From Salipiger bermudensis (GTDB lineage Bacteria > Pseudomonadota > Alphaproteobacteria > Rhodobacterales > Rhodobacteraceae), in assembly GCF_020171625.1 (NCBI RefSeq), contig NZ_JAIUZY010000015.1, forward strand, positions 1-64,000: DNA of 64,000 nt, given 5' to 3'. Under the pieces are notes generated by a model. The model worked only from the letters and a program-made list of their open reading frames with translations. It had not been told where the DNA came from and ran no database searches. The position numbers and the translations under genes are program-made. Position 1 is the first letter of the stretch, and each line of letters starts with the position of its first letter. Shown here in pieces: positions 53,715 through 63,930 of the stretch.

Positions 53715-54542
53715 TCACTGGCAGCCGAGACGTCCCATCTCGGCCTCGGCTTCGGCCACCGCCGGGGTGCCGGGATAGCGCGACCCGACCTCGGCCAGCG
53801 TCACGCAGGCCTCGTTGAGGCTCTGCAACGCGCCGAGCGCGGTGCCCAGCCGCCACAGCGCCTCCGGCGCCGCATCGCTCTCGGGGTAGTTGGCATAGGC
53901 GTCGAGGAACCGGCGCGCCGCGGTGCGGGTGTCGCCGGTCTGATCCAGCGCCTTGCCCTCTTCCAGCAGTGCGGCGGGCTCTAGCGGGCTTCCGGGAAAG
54001 GTCTCGCGGAAGGTCGCAAACTGGTCCGCGGCGCCTTGAAAGTCACCGCTGGCGAGCGCCTCCTGCGCTCGCCGGAAGTCGTTCTGTTCGCCGATTGCAA
54101 GTTCCGCACCGTCGCCGGACGGCAGCGCGGGCGCAGGGGCCGGCGCCGGAGCGCCGGTCGAGGGGGCCTCTCCGCCGAGCGGAGCCGCGTCCCCGAGATT
54201 GCCGATGTCACAGGCGGGCTCGAGCTCGCAGAGCCGGAACTCGAGATCGCCGATGCGGTTGGTGCCGTCCTGCACCACCACGTCGACGCGGTGCTGCAGT
54301 TCCTCGGCCAGCGCGGTGACGCGCTGCAGCTCGGTCTCGATGATGTTGACGCGGTCGAGCGTGCTTCCGCTGACCTGCACCCCGGCCGTGCCCGTGGTGT
54401 TGAGCTCCTGCTGAAGTCGCTGGAGCTCTCCCTTGAGCAGCGACAGGTCCTGTCGGATGTCGGCCAGGGTTTCGCTGTCCTGGGCCGGCGCGGCGGAAGC
54501 CACGGCGAGACCGGAGCAGAGGGCAAGAACGGCGAGGCGCAT
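53715..54542 (-). CDS. cpoB: Tol-Pal system coordinator CpoB (YbgF)
   Basis: CpoB is a periplasmic protein that links the Tol-Pal system with peptidoglycan synthesis during division. The 275-residue precursor has a signal peptide (MRLAVLALCSGLAVASAAPA), a coiled-coil segment (about 23-80), a low-complexity Ala/Pro linker (about 125-150) and a C-terminal TPR region (QNDFRRAQEALASGDFQGAA onwards) with the GLGDA-type repeats of YbgF. GGGAG lies nine bases before the ATG. It follows pal by five bases. Confidence 0.93.
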   Translation of the reverse strand: MRLAVLALCSGLAVASAAPAQDSETLADIRQDLSLLKGELQRLQQELNTTGTAGVQVSGSTLDRVNIIETELQRVTALAEELQHRVDVVVQDGTNRIGDLEFRLCELEPACDIGNLGDAAPLGGEAPSTGAPAPAPAPALPSGDGAELAIGEQNDFRRAQEALASGDFQGAADQFATFRETFPGSPLEPAALLEEGKALDQTGDTRTAARRFLDAYANYPESDAAPEALWRLGTALGALQSLNEACVTLAEVGSRYPGTPAVAEAEAEMGRLGCQ

Positions 54543-54547
54543 GGTCG

Positions 54548-55078
54548 TCAGCTCCCGAGACCCATGGAGATCACGGTGACGGCGCGGCGGTTTTTGGCGT
54601 AGCACGCCTCCTCCGAGCAGATCTCGACCGGGCGTTCCTTGCCGTAGCTGATGATCTTCAGCCGGTTCGGCGCGACGCCCTTGGAAATCAGGTACTCCAT
54701 CGTGGCGTTGGCGCGGCGCGCGCCGAGCGCGATGTTGTACTCGCGGGTGCCCTGCTCGTCGGCGTGGCCTTCGATCACCGCAAGGTAATCGGAGTTGGTC
54801 GTCAGCCAGCCGGCCTGCGCGTCGAGGGTCGCCTGCGCCTCGGGCGTGAGGCTCGACTGGTCGACGCGGAACAACACGCGGTCGCCGATGGTCTGGTTGA
54901 AATAGGCCGGCGAGCGCGGATCGTTGGCGCTGCCCGGCACGACGCCGCCATTGGCGCCGGCACCGGCGCCCGCGCCGTACCCGTCGGCGCCACCGTTGGC
55001 GCCGAAGCGGTCCCCGCTTGTGCAGGCCGCCAGCCCCAGTACGGCGGTCATCATCAGGGCCTTGGAGAGATGTTTCAT
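54548..55078 (-). CDS. pal: Peptidoglycan-associated lipoprotein Pal
   Basis: Pal anchors the outer membrane to peptidoglycan. The 176-residue precursor has a lipoprotein signal ending LAAC with C19 as the lipidated residue, then a Gly/Ala-rich linker (20-50). The OmpA-like domain contains RVLFRVDQSSLTPEAQATLD, EGHADEQGTREYNIALGARRA and the late ISYGKERPVEI, the residues that bind meso-DAP. It is followed by cpoB after five bases and preceded by tolB, with two hairpins in the gap. Confidence 0.97.
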   Translation of the reverse strand: MKHLSKALMMTAVLGLAACTSGDRFGANGGADGYGAGAGAGANGGVVPGSANDPRSPAYFNQTIGDRVLFRVDQSSLTPEAQATLDAQAGWLTTNSDYLAVIEGHADEQGTREYNIALGARRANATMEYLISKGVAPNRLKIISYGKERPVEICSEEACYAKNRRAVTVISMGLGS

Positions 55079-55146
55079 GGAACTGTCCTGCTCGTTTCTT
55101 GCCGGTAAATTATCACAGGCATATTGGCTTGCAAATGTCATGCGAA

Positions 55147-55223
55147 GACCAGGATTTTTCGTACGAAAAATCCTGGTCCCCGGTCGTCCGACCCGAAAAA
55201 TCTCTCGAAGAAGATTTTTCGGG
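55147..55223. repeat. Two palindromic elements between tolB and pal
   Basis: A perfect 32-base palindrome spans 55147-55178: its half-site GACCAGGATTTTTCGT is followed directly by its own reverse complement. A second hairpin has 12-base arms CCCGAAAAATCT (55192-55203) and AGATTTTTCGGG (55212-55223) around an eight-base loop. Both are built from GAAAAATC/GATTTTTC units, arranged in opposite order. Neither is followed by a T run, so they are not standard terminators; they could stabilise mRNA ends, bind a protein or be dispersed repeats. Confidence 0.75.
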
Positions 55224-55231
55224 CCCCTTGG

Positions 55232-56572
55232 TCACTGTAGCGGACCCCAGCTCGGGTCCGAGGCGCCGTCCGGCGTGCGCACCCGGGTCAGCTTCCGCCC
55301 GGCCACATCCACGCTGTAGAGCGAGGAGGTGCCACTGGCGCCCTGCGTCTCGCGCGAGAACATCAGCACCCGGCCATTGGGCGCCCAGGTCGGCCCCTCG
55401 TCGAGATGCGAGGCGGTGAGCAGGCGCTCTTCGCTGCCATCGGTGCGCATCACGCCGATATGGAACCGGCCCTGGTTCTGCTTGGTGAAGGCGATGAGAT
55501 CTCCGCGCGGCGACCACACCGGCGTGCCGTAGCGCCCCTGCCCGAAGCTGATCCGGGTCGGCTCACCGCCGCTGGCCGGCATGATGTAGAGCTGCTGGCT
55601 GCCCGAGCGGTCGCTCTCGAACACGATGCGGCTGCCATCGGGCGAGAAGCTCGGCGCGGTCTCGATCGCGGGGGTGAAGGTCAGCTGCGTGGTGTTGCCG
55701 CTGGCCAGATCGCGCATGTAGATGTCGGTGTTGGAGCCGGAGGTCACCGAGTAGACCACCTTGTTGCCATCGGGCGAGAAGCGCGGCGCGAAGCTCATGA
55801 CCCCGCCACCCGCGGGCATGATCTGGCTCTGCACCGCGCCCACGTTGAGCACATGCACCCGCGGCTCGCCGGATTCGTAGCTGGTGTAGAGCACCCGCTC
55901 GCCATTGGGCGAGAATCGCGGCGCCAGCACGATCGAACGGCTGTCGGTCAGGTACTGCACGTTGGCGCCGTCGTAATCCATGATCGCGAGGCGCTTGGCG
56001 CGCTGGTCCTTGGGACCGCTTTCGGAGACGAAGACCACGCGGCTGTCGAAATAGCCGCTCTCGCCGGTGAGGCGCGAATAGACCTGGTCGGCCACCTTGT
56101 GGGCCAGCCTGCGCCAGCCGTCGGAGGTGGCGGCGAACTGCATCCCCTCGCCGAGCTCGTTGCCGGCGAACACGTCCCAGATGCGGAACTTCACCGTCAC
56201 GCGCCCGTCCTGCTCGGAGACCGCACCGGTCAGCAGCACCAGCGCGTTGATCGCCTTCCAGTCGGCAAACTGCACCGGGCTCTCGAACGAGGTGATGCGG
56301 CTGATATGGGCGTCGCGCGGGATCTCGCGGAACAGGCCCGTGCCGGTCAGGTCCTCGGCGATGACCTGGGTGATCTGGTCGGCATATTGCTGTGCGCCGG
56401 GCGTCTCTGCGACGAAGCTGGGCACCGCATAGGCCATGGGCTCGATGGTGCCCTCGGTGATCTCGATCCGCAGCGGACCGTCCTGCGCCTGTGCCGCGTT
56501 GGGCAGCGCCAGTCCCAGCGCCGCCACGAGGGCGAGACCCAGGGCCAGTGCCTGCGCCAAAACCTGTTTCAT
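55232..56572 (-). CDS. tolB: Tol-Pal system protein TolB
   Basis: TolB is the periplasmic protein that switches between Pal and the TolA complex. The 446-residue precursor has a signal peptide ([20 protein letters not shown] to AQA), an N-terminal domain with [13 protein letters not shown] and ALVLLTGAV, and a six-bladed propeller. Its repeats are seen as [55 protein letters not shown] and [19 protein letters not shown] lies seven bases before the ATG. It lies 125 bases after tolA and is followed by pal across two palindromes. Confidence 0.97.
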   Translation of the reverse strand: MKQVLAQALALGLALVAALGLALPNAAQAQDGPLRIEITEGTIEPMAYAVPSFVAETPGAQQYADQITQVIAEDLTGTGLFREIPRDAHISRITSFESPVQFADWKAINALVLLTGAVSEQDGRVTVKFRIWDVFAGNELGEGMQFAATSDGWRRLAHKVADQVYSRLTGESGYFDSRVVFVSESGPKDQRAKRLAIMDYDGANVQYLTDSRSIVLAPRFSPNGERVLYTSYESGEPRVHVLNVGAVQSQIMPAGGGVMSFAPRFSPDGNKVVYSVTSGSNTDIYMRDLASGNTTQLTFTPAIETAPSFSPDGSRIVFESDRSGSQQLYIMPASGGEPTRISFGQGRYGTPVWSPRGDLIAFTKQNQGRFHIGVMRTDGSEERLLTASHLDEGPTWAPNGRVLMFSRETQGASGTSSLYSVDVAGRKLTRVRTPDGASDPSWGPLQ

Positions 56573-56697
56573 TCCAAAGCTCCCCTTGCCGGACCGACCG
56601 CTGCTCGGGCCGTCCTCGTGGTCAGGATAGTGCGTTGCGACGGCAGGAACAGCAAAGTTCCGCCGCCGCGATGGGCAAGACCTTGCCGGTCGCATGA

Positions 56698-57870
56698 TCA
56701 TCGCAGCCTCATGTCGTCGGGATTGAACGTCATCTCGATCGTCTTCCACTGGTCGTATTTGTCCTGCGGCAACTGGTACCCGTCGTTCTGACAGCGCAGG
56801 ATCGCGCGCCGTGCCGCCTGGAATGCGGTCTCGGCAGCCGCGGCGCTGCCGCCTTCCGAGCCGATCAGACGCAGGCTCGAGCTCACCACGCGGCCCGAGG
56901 GCTCCATGTCCATGCCCACGGTCACGGTGACACTGGCCGCCTCGCTGCCCACGTCGACGATCCAGCAGCGCTGCACCGCGATGCGCAGCGCATCCTGTTC
57001 GCCGCGCGTCAGCGGCGGACCGGCTGGCGTGTCGGCCTGCGTGGGCGCGCCGCCTCCCAGCGCCTCGGCGATGGCGGCGTCGACGGCAGAGTCGTTCGGC
57101 TCCGACGGTTCGGGCTCCGGCTCCGGCGTGCTCGGCGTTGCGGTCTCGGTCTCCGGCGTGGGCTCGGGGGTCGGCTCCGGGGTCGGCTGCGCCCTCGCGA
57201 TGTCGCGCGGACGCGGGCGCGGACGCACCGAGGCGGGCGGGGCCGAGGCGGGCTCTTCGGCCTCGGTGACGATCTCGGTCGCGGTCTCGGGCGGCGCGGT
57301 CGCCTCCTGCGCCTCCTCGGCCACGTCGGGGCTGTCGGCGTCTTCCTGTGCCGCCTCCTGCACCTCTTCGGCTTCGGTGACGTCAGGCTCGGACGGCGCG
57401 ACGGGCTCGGGCGCCACGCGGGGCGCCGGGCGCGGCACCGGGCGGGTGGCGCTTTGCGGGGCCGACACCTCAGGCACCGCCTCGGCGGCGGGCGGCAGCG
57501 GGTCCGGCTCGGGCGCAGGCTCGGGTTCCGGCGCCGGCTGCGGCTCGGGCTCGGGTTCGGGCTGCGGCGCGGGTTCGGGATCGGGGGCCGGCGCGGGCTC
57601 CGGCTCCGGCGTCGGTTCCGGCTGCGGCTCTGGCTCAGGCTCCGGTTCGGGGGTCGGTTCGGGCTCGGGCGCCTCGACCGGGGCGGTCACCTCGGTCTGG
57701 ACCTCGGGCGCCTGCGCGGCATCGACCATGGCAGAAAAGTCCGCCTCCGAGATCACCGACACGTTCGAGACCTCGAACTCCGGCGGATTCGGACGGAACA
57801 CGTTGCCGACCAGCAGCCACAACAGCACCAGGGCGTGCGCCCCGGCGGATATGGAGAAACTCCTGCGCAA
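56698..57870 (-). CDS. tolA: Cell envelope integrity protein TolA
   Basis: TolA spans the periplasm and couples the TolQR motor to TolB and Pal. The 390-residue protein has one N-terminal membrane helix (about 8-25). A long domain II (about 60-270) is dominated by PEPEPEPEP- and AP-type repeats instead of the KA-rich helices of E. coli. The C-terminal domain III contains [20 protein letters not shown] and [20 protein letters not shown] with the two conserved cysteines. The proline-rich rod is typical of Rhodobacterales TolA. It is ten bases downstream of tolR. Confidence 0.9.
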   Translation of the reverse strand: MRRSFSISAGAHALVLLWLLVGNVFRPNPPEFEVSNVSVISEADFSAMVDAAQAPEVQTEVTAPVEAPEPEPTPEPEPEPEPQPEPTPEPEPAPAPDPEPAPQPEPEPEPQPAPEPEPAPEPDPLPPAAEAVPEVSAPQSATRPVPRPAPRVAPEPVAPSEPDVTEAEEVQEAAQEDADSPDVAEEAQEATAPPETATEIVTEAEEPASAPPASVRPRPRPRDIARAQPTPEPTPEPTPETETATPSTPEPEPEPSEPNDSAVDAAIAEALGGGAPTQADTPAGPPLTRGEQDALRIAVQRCWIVDVGSEAASVTVTVGMDMEPSGRVVSSSLRLIGSEGGSAAAAETAFQAARRAILRCQNDGYQLPQDKYDQWKTIEMTFNPDDMRLR

Positions 57871-57880
57871 TCAGGCCCCC

Positions 57881-58348
57881 TCAGCCGCCGTCCGCGCCGT
57901 CGAGCGCCGGGCCACCGCTGTCGGTGACGAGTCCGATCGAGGAAAAGCCGCCCCGGTTCAGCGCGCCCATGACCTGCGCCACCGTCTGGTAGGGCACAGC
58001 CCCGTCGGCGCGCAGGAAGATGCGGTCATCGGCGCGCTCCACGGCAATGGCGCGGAGCCGGTTGACCAGCTCGTCCATCTCGACCTCGGTGGTCATGATC
58101 GTCACGGTGCCGTCGGCGGTGATCGTCACCGCGAGCGGCTCCTCGGTTTCGGAGGGCAGCGAGCTGGCCGCGGTCTTGGGCAGCTCGACCGGCACGCCCA
58201 CGGTCAGCAACGGCGCGGCGACCATGAAGATGATCAGCAGCACCAGCATCACGTCGACCATCGGCGTGACGTTGATCTCGGCCATGGGCTGCGACCTGCC
58301 GCCGCTGCGGCGCCGCCGGCGTCCGCCGCCGCCTCCGCCCGATTTCAT
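57881..58348 (-). CDS. tolR: Tol-Pal system protein TolR (ExbD-like)
   Basis: TolR is the motor partner of TolQ. The 155-residue protein has a Gly/Arg-rich cytoplasmic tail, then AEINVTPMVDVMLVLLIIFMVAAPLL with the proton-carrying aspartate, and a small periplasmic domain (ITADGTVTI, RADDRIFLRADGAVPYQTVAQVM). I chose the ATG at 58348, preceded by GGAGG; an ATG at 58363 is in frame but without a ribosome-binding site. It follows tolQ by less than 20 bases. Confidence 0.95.
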   Translation of the reverse strand: MKSGGGGGGRRRRRSGGRSQPMAEINVTPMVDVMLVLLIIFMVAAPLLTVGVPVELPKTAASSLPSETEEPLAVTITADGTVTIMTTEVEMDELVNRLRAIAVERADDRIFLRADGAVPYQTVAQVMGALNRGGFSSIGLVTDSGGPALDGADGG

Positions 58349-58366
58349 CACCCCTCCGCCCATGGA

Positions 58367-59062
58367 TCAGGCGTCCAGCTGGCGCGAGAGGATGGTGGAG
58401 AACTCGTCGGCGAAGGCCTCGTAGCCCGAGATGATGCGGTCGGCATCGGCGGAGAGCTTGTTGTAGAAGATCACCGCCGGAATCGCCGCGACAAGACCGA
58501 GCGCGGTGGCGAACAGCGCCTCGGCGATGCCCGGCGCCACGACCACCAGCGAGGTGTCCTGTTGCGACGCGATCTCGATAAAGGCGTGCATGATGCCCCA
58601 GACCGTCCCGAAGAGGCCGACGAAGGGCGCGGTGGAGCCCACGGTGGCCAGCACCGGAAGGCCGCGCTGCAGATCCTCGGATTCCTTCTGGATCGCCACG
58701 TCCATGGAGCGGTCGATGCGGGCATGGGCGCCGGCGATCAGGCCGCCATCGTCGCGATGCGAGCGGCGCCATTCGGTCATGCCGGCGGCGAAGACGCGCT
58801 GCGCCCGGCCCTTGGGCTCGGGCCCGATCTGGTCGTAAAGCTCGTCGAGCGGTTCGCCGGACCAGAAGGCACGGTCGAACTTGGCCGCCTCGCGGCGGGC
58901 GGCGCGGTAGCTGACGATCTTTTCGACGATGATCGCCCAGCCCCAGACCGATGCCAGCACCAGCATCAGCATCACCAGTTTCACCGTCAGGGTGGCGCGT
59001 GCGAACAGCCCCCACATGGAGAAGTCGATCTCCTGCGCGAGCTGGAGGGTTTGTGGATCCAT
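58367..59062 (-). CDS. tolQ: Tol-Pal system protein TolQ (ExbB/MotA-like)
   Basis: TolQ forms the proton-driven stator ring of the Tol motor. The 231-residue protein has three membrane helices. Helix 1 is TLTVKLVMLMLVLASVWGWAIIVEK. Helices 2 and 3 lie around VLATVGSTAPFVGLFGTVWGIMHAF and APGIAEALFATALGLVAAIPAVIFYN, which carry the conserved Gly/Ala/Thr pattern of the ion path. I chose the ATG at 59062 with AGGAAG and GCAGG upstream. It is the second gene of the Tol operon, after ybgC. Confidence 0.96.
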   Translation of the reverse strand: MDPQTLQLAQEIDFSMWGLFARATLTVKLVMLMLVLASVWGWAIIVEKIVSYRAARREAAKFDRAFWSGEPLDELYDQIGPEPKGRAQRVFAAGMTEWRRSHRDDGGLIAGAHARIDRSMDVAIQKESEDLQRGLPVLATVGSTAPFVGLFGTVWGIMHAFIEIASQQDTSLVVVAPGIAEALFATALGLVAAIPAVIFYNKLSADADRIISGYEAFADEFSTILSRQLDA

Positions 59063-59220
59063 TTGCCTGCTCTTCCTCATCGGGCCCGTGTGCACTGGGC
59101 TCTCGTTAGCGCCGATTCTACAGGATTTGCAGGGAGAACGCCAACACATTGGCGTCATCGCGGGCGTGAAAGCCCTTTGTAACAGGGTTTTGACGGCGCA
59201 TCTCCGCCGAGCGGACGGCC

Positions 59221-59610
59221 TCAGTGCACCTTGCGGCGCAGCTCCTGCGGCAGCCGCGTCGGCTGGCCGTCGAGCGTCATCGAAACGAGCGTCACCTCGG
59301 CGGTGAACAGCGCCTCGCCGGCGCGCTGCACTTCCTGATGCAGCACAAGACGCACGCCGCCGACCGACTGCACCTTCGTCTGCACCACAAGCTCGTCATC
59401 GAACCGGGCCGAGGCGCGAAAATCGGCCTCGATGCGGCGGATCACGAAGACCACGCCGTCATGCTCGCGCAGGGCGTTCTGGTCGATGCCCAGGCCCTTG
59501 ACCCATTCCGAGCGCGCGCGCTCGATGAACTTGAGATAGTTGGCGTGGTAGACGATCCCCGCCATGTCGGTGTCTTCGTAGTAGACCCGGACCGGAAACT
59601 CATGCTGCAT
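59221..59610 (-). CDS. ybgC: Tol-Pal-associated acyl-CoA thioesterase YbgC
   Basis: A 129-residue hotdog thioesterase. The active-site helix YYEDTDMAGIVYHANYLKFIERAR carries the conserved aspartate of the 4HBT class. YbgC hydrolyses short acyl-CoA or acyl-ACP and is nearly always the first gene of the tol operon; a link to phospholipid handling is suggested from other species. The gap to tolQ is 158 bases, larger than in E. coli, so tolQ may also have its own promoter. Confidence 0.96.
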   Translation of the reverse strand: MQHEFPVRVYYEDTDMAGIVYHANYLKFIERARSEWVKGLGIDQNALREHDGVVFVIRRIEADFRASARFDDELVVQTKVQSVGGVRLVLHQEVQRAGEALFTAEVTLVSMTLDGQPTRLPQELRRKVH

Positions 59611-59688
59611 CTCTAGGCTCCCCTGGCTCGCGCCGCGACCCTATGCGCAGGCCGCCCCTCACGCAAGCATCGGACGGGCAAGGGCTTT

Positions 59689-60717
59689 TCAGCGCCGGTT
59701 GCTGAGCCACGCAAGCCGCACGAAGCCGCGCTCGACCAGTGCCATGGCCGGCGCCCTCTGGCCGGCGGAGCGGATCGAGAGATCGGTGTCCATCAGCATT
59801 CCCAGCGCCGCCTCGAGCCGGTCGGCGGACCAGTTCTGCGCCTGCCGCAGCATCCGGTCGCGCCTCGGCCCGAAGAGCGGCGGACGCAGGCGCTGCACCC
59901 CGGCCTGCGGGCCGCCCTGTGCCGAGGCCAGCGCGTAGAGCACGCGGAAGTGGCGCATCGCCATGATCAGCAGCGTCACCGGGTTGACCCCCTGCCCCTC
60001 GAGCCGCTGCACCAGCGGCCCGATCTCGGCGCTACGGCCCTCGGCTACCACGTTGAGGATGTCGTCGAGCTCGGCCTCGATCGAGGCCGGCGCGCAGAGC
60101 GCCACCTCGTCCGGGGTCAGCGGTTCGGGATCGTCGAGCTTGTAGAGCGCGACCTTCTCGAGCACCTGCCGGAAATCGCCGGGGTCGAGCGCCCGGGCCA
60201 GCCCCTCCAGCGCCTCGAATGCGGCGCGGTCGACCTGCTCGAGCCCCGCCTTCCTCAGTGCCGCCTCGATCTCGTCGCGACCCGGCGGGTCGGAATAGAT
60301 GCCGATGGAAAAGGCGTTGTGAAAGCCCTCGAAGAGCTTGCGCAGCTTTGATTTCGCGGCCAGCTGCCCGGCGGTCACGATGATCTGCGCATCGCCCTCG
60401 CGCCAGTCGTCGAGCGCCGTCTTGATGACGTCGGTGAGGCCATCCGTGGCGTCCTCCACGAAGGCCACGCGCGGCCCCGGAAAGAAGCCCTGCGACTTGA
60501 TCGCGTCAAGCAGCATGGCGCTGTCGCGGCGCAGCTCGCCGGCTGGAATGCGGGTGAGGCGCATCTCGGCCTCGCCCTCGGGACCGACCAGCGCGGCGAT
60601 GACCTCCTGCCGGCGATGCGCGACGCGCATCGCGTCCTCGCCGAACAGCAACACCCCCGCGCGCGACGGGTCGGGCTTGCGGAAGAAAGCCTGTGCGTCG
60701 CGCCCGGTGAGCTTCAT
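59689..60717 (-). CDS. holA: DNA polymerase III subunit delta
   Basis: HolA is the delta subunit of the clamp loader that opens the beta clamp. The 342-residue protein has the family layout: RAGVLLFGEDAMRVAHRR near the N-terminus, the PGPRVAFVEDATDGLTDVIK strand-helix, VTAGQLAAKSKLRKLFEG, and the C-terminal domain with NPVTLLIMAMRHFRVLY and SIRSAGQRAPAMALVERGFVRLA. The start overlaps the lptE stop as ATGA, so the two are co-translated, and the leuS-lptE-holA order is conserved in proteobacteria. Confidence 0.94.
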   Translation of the reverse strand: MKLTGRDAQAFFRKPDPSRAGVLLFGEDAMRVAHRRQEVIAALVGPEGEAEMRLTRIPAGELRRDSAMLLDAIKSQGFFPGPRVAFVEDATDGLTDVIKTALDDWREGDAQIIVTAGQLAAKSKLRKLFEGFHNAFSIGIYSDPPGRDEIEAALRKAGLEQVDRAAFEALEGLARALDPGDFRQVLEKVALYKLDDPEPLTPDEVALCAPASIEAELDDILNVVAEGRSAEIGPLVQRLEGQGVNPVTLLIMAMRHFRVLYALASAQGGPQAGVQRLRPPLFGPRRDRMLRQAQNWSADRLEAALGMLMDTDLSIRSAGQRAPAMALVERGFVRLAWLSNRR

Positions 60718-61199
60718 TGCGCCAGCTTGTCGGCGTCAAGCAGCAGCCGGTCGATGACCTGATCGGCGAGAATCACCATCAGGCGGCGGCGCGCATCGCG
60801 CTCGGCGGCCTGCGTGGCGGCGGTCGAGCCGGTGGCGGAGTAGCCGGTGAAGGCGTCGGTCTGGCCCGAGATCAGCACCTCCTCGCTGCCCACGAGGCTC
60901 AGGCTGTAGATCGCCCGACCGGTGAGCTGGTAGCGCGTGGTCTGACCGTCGGCCAGCGAGCCGAGCCCGCTCGAGGACACCTCGATCGAGCGATTCAACA
61001 GGTAGGGCCCCGAGGCGCGGCCGAGCCGTTCCTCGAAGCGGGCGTTGAAATCGTAGTTGGAGCGCCGGTTGGGTTCGGGCAGAGCCACGGCGTTCAGCAA
61101 CTGACCGCCGCCGCCCTGCGGCCCGTAGACCGGCGTGAACCCGCAGCCCGCGAGGGCTGCGAGCGAGATCAGGAAGGTTCTGCGATCAGGCAACAACAT
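60714..61199 (-). CDS. lptE: LPS assembly lipoprotein LptE
   Basis: LptE is an outer-membrane lipoprotein plug of the LptD translocon that inserts lipopolysaccharide. The 161-residue precursor has the signal [19 protein letters not shown] with C19 lipidated, immediately followed by the hallmark GFTPVYG. It continues with [24 protein letters not shown] and ends in a helix rich in arginine and alanine. The start lies 14 bases inside the leuS 3' end, and the stop overlaps holA by four bases. Confidence 0.92.
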   Translation of the reverse strand: MLLPDRRTFLISLAALAGCGFTPVYGPQGGGGQLLNAVALPEPNRRSNYDFNARFEERLGRASGPYLLNRSIEVSSSGLGSLADGQTTRYQLTGRAIYSLSLVGSEEVLISGQTDAFTGYSATGSTAATQAAERDARRRLMVILADQVIDRLLLDADKLAQ

Positions 61200-63756
61200 T
61201 GACGATCCGGCCCGGGACAACGATCAGCTTCTTCGGCGCGGCCCCCTGCAGGGTCCGCTCTACAGCTTCATGCGCGAGGACGAGTTTTTCAATCTCTTCC
61301 TTGCGCATGTCCTTGGGCACGGTCAGCTCGCCGCGGCGCTTGCCGTTGACCTGGATCGGCAGGGTTACGGTGTCCTCGACCAGCATCGCCTCGTCGGCCT
61401 TGGGCCATGCCGCATCGGCGATCAGCCCCTCGCCGCCCAGAAGCTGCCAGATCTCTTCCGAGAGGTGCGGCGTCATCGGCGACATCAGTTGCGCCAGAAC
61501 CTTGGCGGCCTGGGTCTTGGCCTCGGTGCCCGCGCGCGACTTGGTCAGCGCGTTGGTGAAGGCGTAGAGCCGTGCGATGGCGGCGTTGAAGCCGAAGCTC
61601 TCCACGCCCATGGTCACGTCGTGGATGGCCTTGTGCATCTCGCGCAGCAGCGCCTCGTCCTCGCCGGTCGGCGGCACGTCGGCCTCGGCGATCTCGGCGC
61701 AGGCGCGGTAAACGCGCGAGAGGTGCTTGTTGGCGGCCTCGGCCCCCGACGCCGTCCACTCGACGTCGCGCTCGGGCGGGCTGTCGGACAGCACGAACCA
61801 GCGCGCGGTGTCGGCGCCGTACTGGCCGATGATCGCGACCGGGTCGACGACGTTGTTCTTGGACTTCGACATCTTGGCCGAGGGGATGATCTCGACCTCG
61901 GTGCCGTCCTCGAGGAAGCCCTTGCCGTCGCGAAGCTCAACCGCCTCGGGGTAGTGATAGACCGGGCGGCCCTCGGCGCTCTTGGTCTGGTAGATCGCGT
62001 GGGTCACCATGCCCTGCGTGAAGAGCGCGTTGAACGGCTCCTTGCACTTCTCCGGCAGATGGCCGGTGAGGTGCATCGCACGGGCAAAGAAGCGCGAGTA
62101 CAGCAGGTGCAGGATCGCGTGCTCGATGCCGCCGATATACTGGTCGACATTCATCCAGTAGGCGGCCTCCTCGGGATCGACGGGGGTGTCGGCATCCGGC
62201 GAGGTGAAGCGGGCGAAGTACCACGAGCTGTCGACGAAGGTGTCCATCGTGTCGGTCTCGCGCCGGGCGGGCGCGCCGCAGGACGGGCAGGCGCAATCGC
62301 GCCAGTCCGGGTGACGGTCGAGCGGGTTGCCGGGGATCGAAAAGTCGATCGGCTTGCCGCCCTCGTCATAGGGCAGCTGGACGGGGAGGTTCTCTTTCTT
62401 CTCCGGCACCACGCCGCAGGCCTCGCAATGCACGACCGGGATCGGGCAGCCCCAGTAGCGCTGGCGGCTCAGGCCCCAGTCGCGCAGGCGGTACTTGGTG
62501 ACGCCGTGGCCGACGCCGTTGCTTTCGCAGAACGCCACCGCGGCATCGACCGCCTCGTCGCCGGTCTGGACCTCTTCGCCCGCCACGAGACGGGTGTAGC
62601 GGACCTTTTCCGACTTCTGCGGCACGAAGGGCGCGGCGGTGATGTCGATCTCGCCGTCGAGCGGCACGAAGGTCTCGACGATCGGCAGGCCGTACGTGGT
62701 GGCGAACTCGTGGTCGCGCGCGTCGTGGCCCGGGCAGCCGAAGATCGCGCCGGTGCCGTAGTCCATCAGGATGAAGTTGGCGACGTAGACCGGCAGCTCG
62801 ACCGAGGTGTCGAACGGGTGGCGCACGGTGATGCCGGTGTCGAAGCCGCGCTTCTCGGCCTTCTCGAGTTCTTCCTCGGAGGTGCCCACGCGGCGGCACT
62901 CGGCGACGAACGCGGCCAGCTCGGCATTGTCCTTCTCGAGCGTGCGGGCGAGCGGGTGATCGGGCGAGATGCCGACGAAGCTCGCGCCCAGCAGCGTATC
63001 GGGACGGGTGGTGTAGACATCAATGCGGTCAAAGCCCTCGGGGGCGTCGACGGTCGAGAAGGCGAACTCGAGCCCGCGCGAGCGGCCGATCCAGTTGGCC
63101 TGCATCAGCTTGACCTTGGCGGGCCAGTCGTCGAGCCCGTCGAGCGCATCGAGAAGCTCGCCGGAGAACTCCGAGATCTTGAAGAACCACTGGGTCAGCT
63201 CCTTGCGCTCGACCAGCGCGCCCGAGCGCCAGCCGCGGCCGTTCTCGACCTGCTCGTTGGCCAGCACGGTCATGTCGACCGGATCCCAGTTCACCACGGC
63301 GTTCTTGCGGTAGACGAGCCCCGCCTCGAGCATGTCGAGGAACAGGCCCTGCTGCTGGCCGTAATAGTCCGGGTCGCAGGTGGCGAACATGCGCGACCAG
63401 TCGAGCCCGAAGCCCAGCGGCTTCATCTGCTCGACCATCGTGTCGATGTTGGAATAGGTCCAGTCCTTGGGGTGACCGCCCGACGCCATCGCGGCGTTCT
63501 CGGCCGGCATCCCGAAGGCGTCAAAGCCCATCGGGTGCAGCACGTTGAAGCCGTTCTGCTTCTTGTAGCGCGCGATCACGTCGCCCATCGTGTAGTTGCG
63601 CACGTGGCCGATATGGATGCGCCCCGACGGGTAGGGGAACATCTCGAGCACGTAGTATTTCGGCTTGTCCGCGGTGCGGGTGGCCTTGAAGGTCAGGGCC
63701 TCATCCCATGCGGCCTGCCATTTCGGCTCGATCGTGGCGGGGTCGTAACGCGACAT
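61186..63756 (-). CDS. leuS: Leucyl-tRNA synthetase
   Basis: The 856-residue class I synthetase charges tRNA-Leu. It has the HIGH motif ([15 protein letters not shown], about residues 45-59), the editing CP1 domain (about 220-420) and the zinc-like CP region with [11 protein letters not shown] and [11 protein letters not shown]. The KMSKS motif lies in [15 protein letters not shown], and the anticodon-binding region follows, ending [39 protein letters not shown]. It is complete and starts the leuS-lptE-holA operon. Confidence 0.98.
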   Translation of the reverse strand: MSRYDPATIEPKWQAAWDEALTFKATRTADKPKYYVLEMFPYPSGRIHIGHVRNYTMGDVIARYKKQNGFNVLHPMGFDAFGMPAENAAMASGGHPKDWTYSNIDTMVEQMKPLGFGLDWSRMFATCDPDYYGQQQGLFLDMLEAGLVYRKNAVVNWDPVDMTVLANEQVENGRGWRSGALVERKELTQWFFKISEFSGELLDALDGLDDWPAKVKLMQANWIGRSRGLEFAFSTVDAPEGFDRIDVYTTRPDTLLGASFVGISPDHPLARTLEKDNAELAAFVAECRRVGTSEEELEKAEKRGFDTGITVRHPFDTSVELPVYVANFILMDYGTGAIFGCPGHDARDHEFATTYGLPIVETFVPLDGEIDITAAPFVPQKSEKVRYTRLVAGEEVQTGDEAVDAAVAFCESNGVGHGVTKYRLRDWGLSRQRYWGCPIPVVHCEACGVVPEKKENLPVQLPYDEGGKPIDFSIPGNPLDRHPDWRDCACPSCGAPARRETDTMDTFVDSSWYFARFTSPDADTPVDPEEAAYWMNVDQYIGGIEHAILHLLYSRFFARAMHLTGHLPEKCKEPFNALFTQGMVTHAIYQTKSAEGRPVYHYPEAVELRDGKGFLEDGTEVEIIPSAKMSKSKNNVVDPVAIIGQYGADTARWFVLSDSPPERDVEWTASGAEAANKHLSRVYRACAEIAEADVPPTGEDEALLREMHKAIHDVTMGVESFGFNAAIARLYAFTNALTKSRAGTEAKTQAAKVLAQLMSPMTPHLSEEIWQLLGGEGLIADAAWPKADEAMLVEDTVTLPIQVNGKRRGELTVPKDMRKEEIEKLVLAHEAVERTLQGAAPKKLIVVPGRIVNVVA

Positions 63757-63930
63757 TTCTTATTCCCTCGGAACGGACGGATCTCCGGGCGGGGTGATAG
63801 GCGCATGGGGCCGGGGCGTCCAGTGCAAGGCGACATTTCCGCAACCGACACCCCCGATCGCCGCGCCGCGCAACCTGCGCGGTTGGATCGGCCCCAGTCC
63901 CATGCAACAAATCTCGAAAGCCATTTCGAG

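Noticed and set aside
57580-57700. Dense short repeats in this stretch considered as a CRISPR-like or satellite array
   Set aside because: The repeats are in frame with tolA and encode its proline/glutamate rod. There are no regular spacers.
56906-59182. A 758-codon plus-strand frame rich in Gly/Ser across tolA, tolR and tolQ
   Set aside because: It is the antisense reading of the PEPEP repeats of tolA and of tolR/tolQ. The low-complexity repeat makes the frame stay open by chance.
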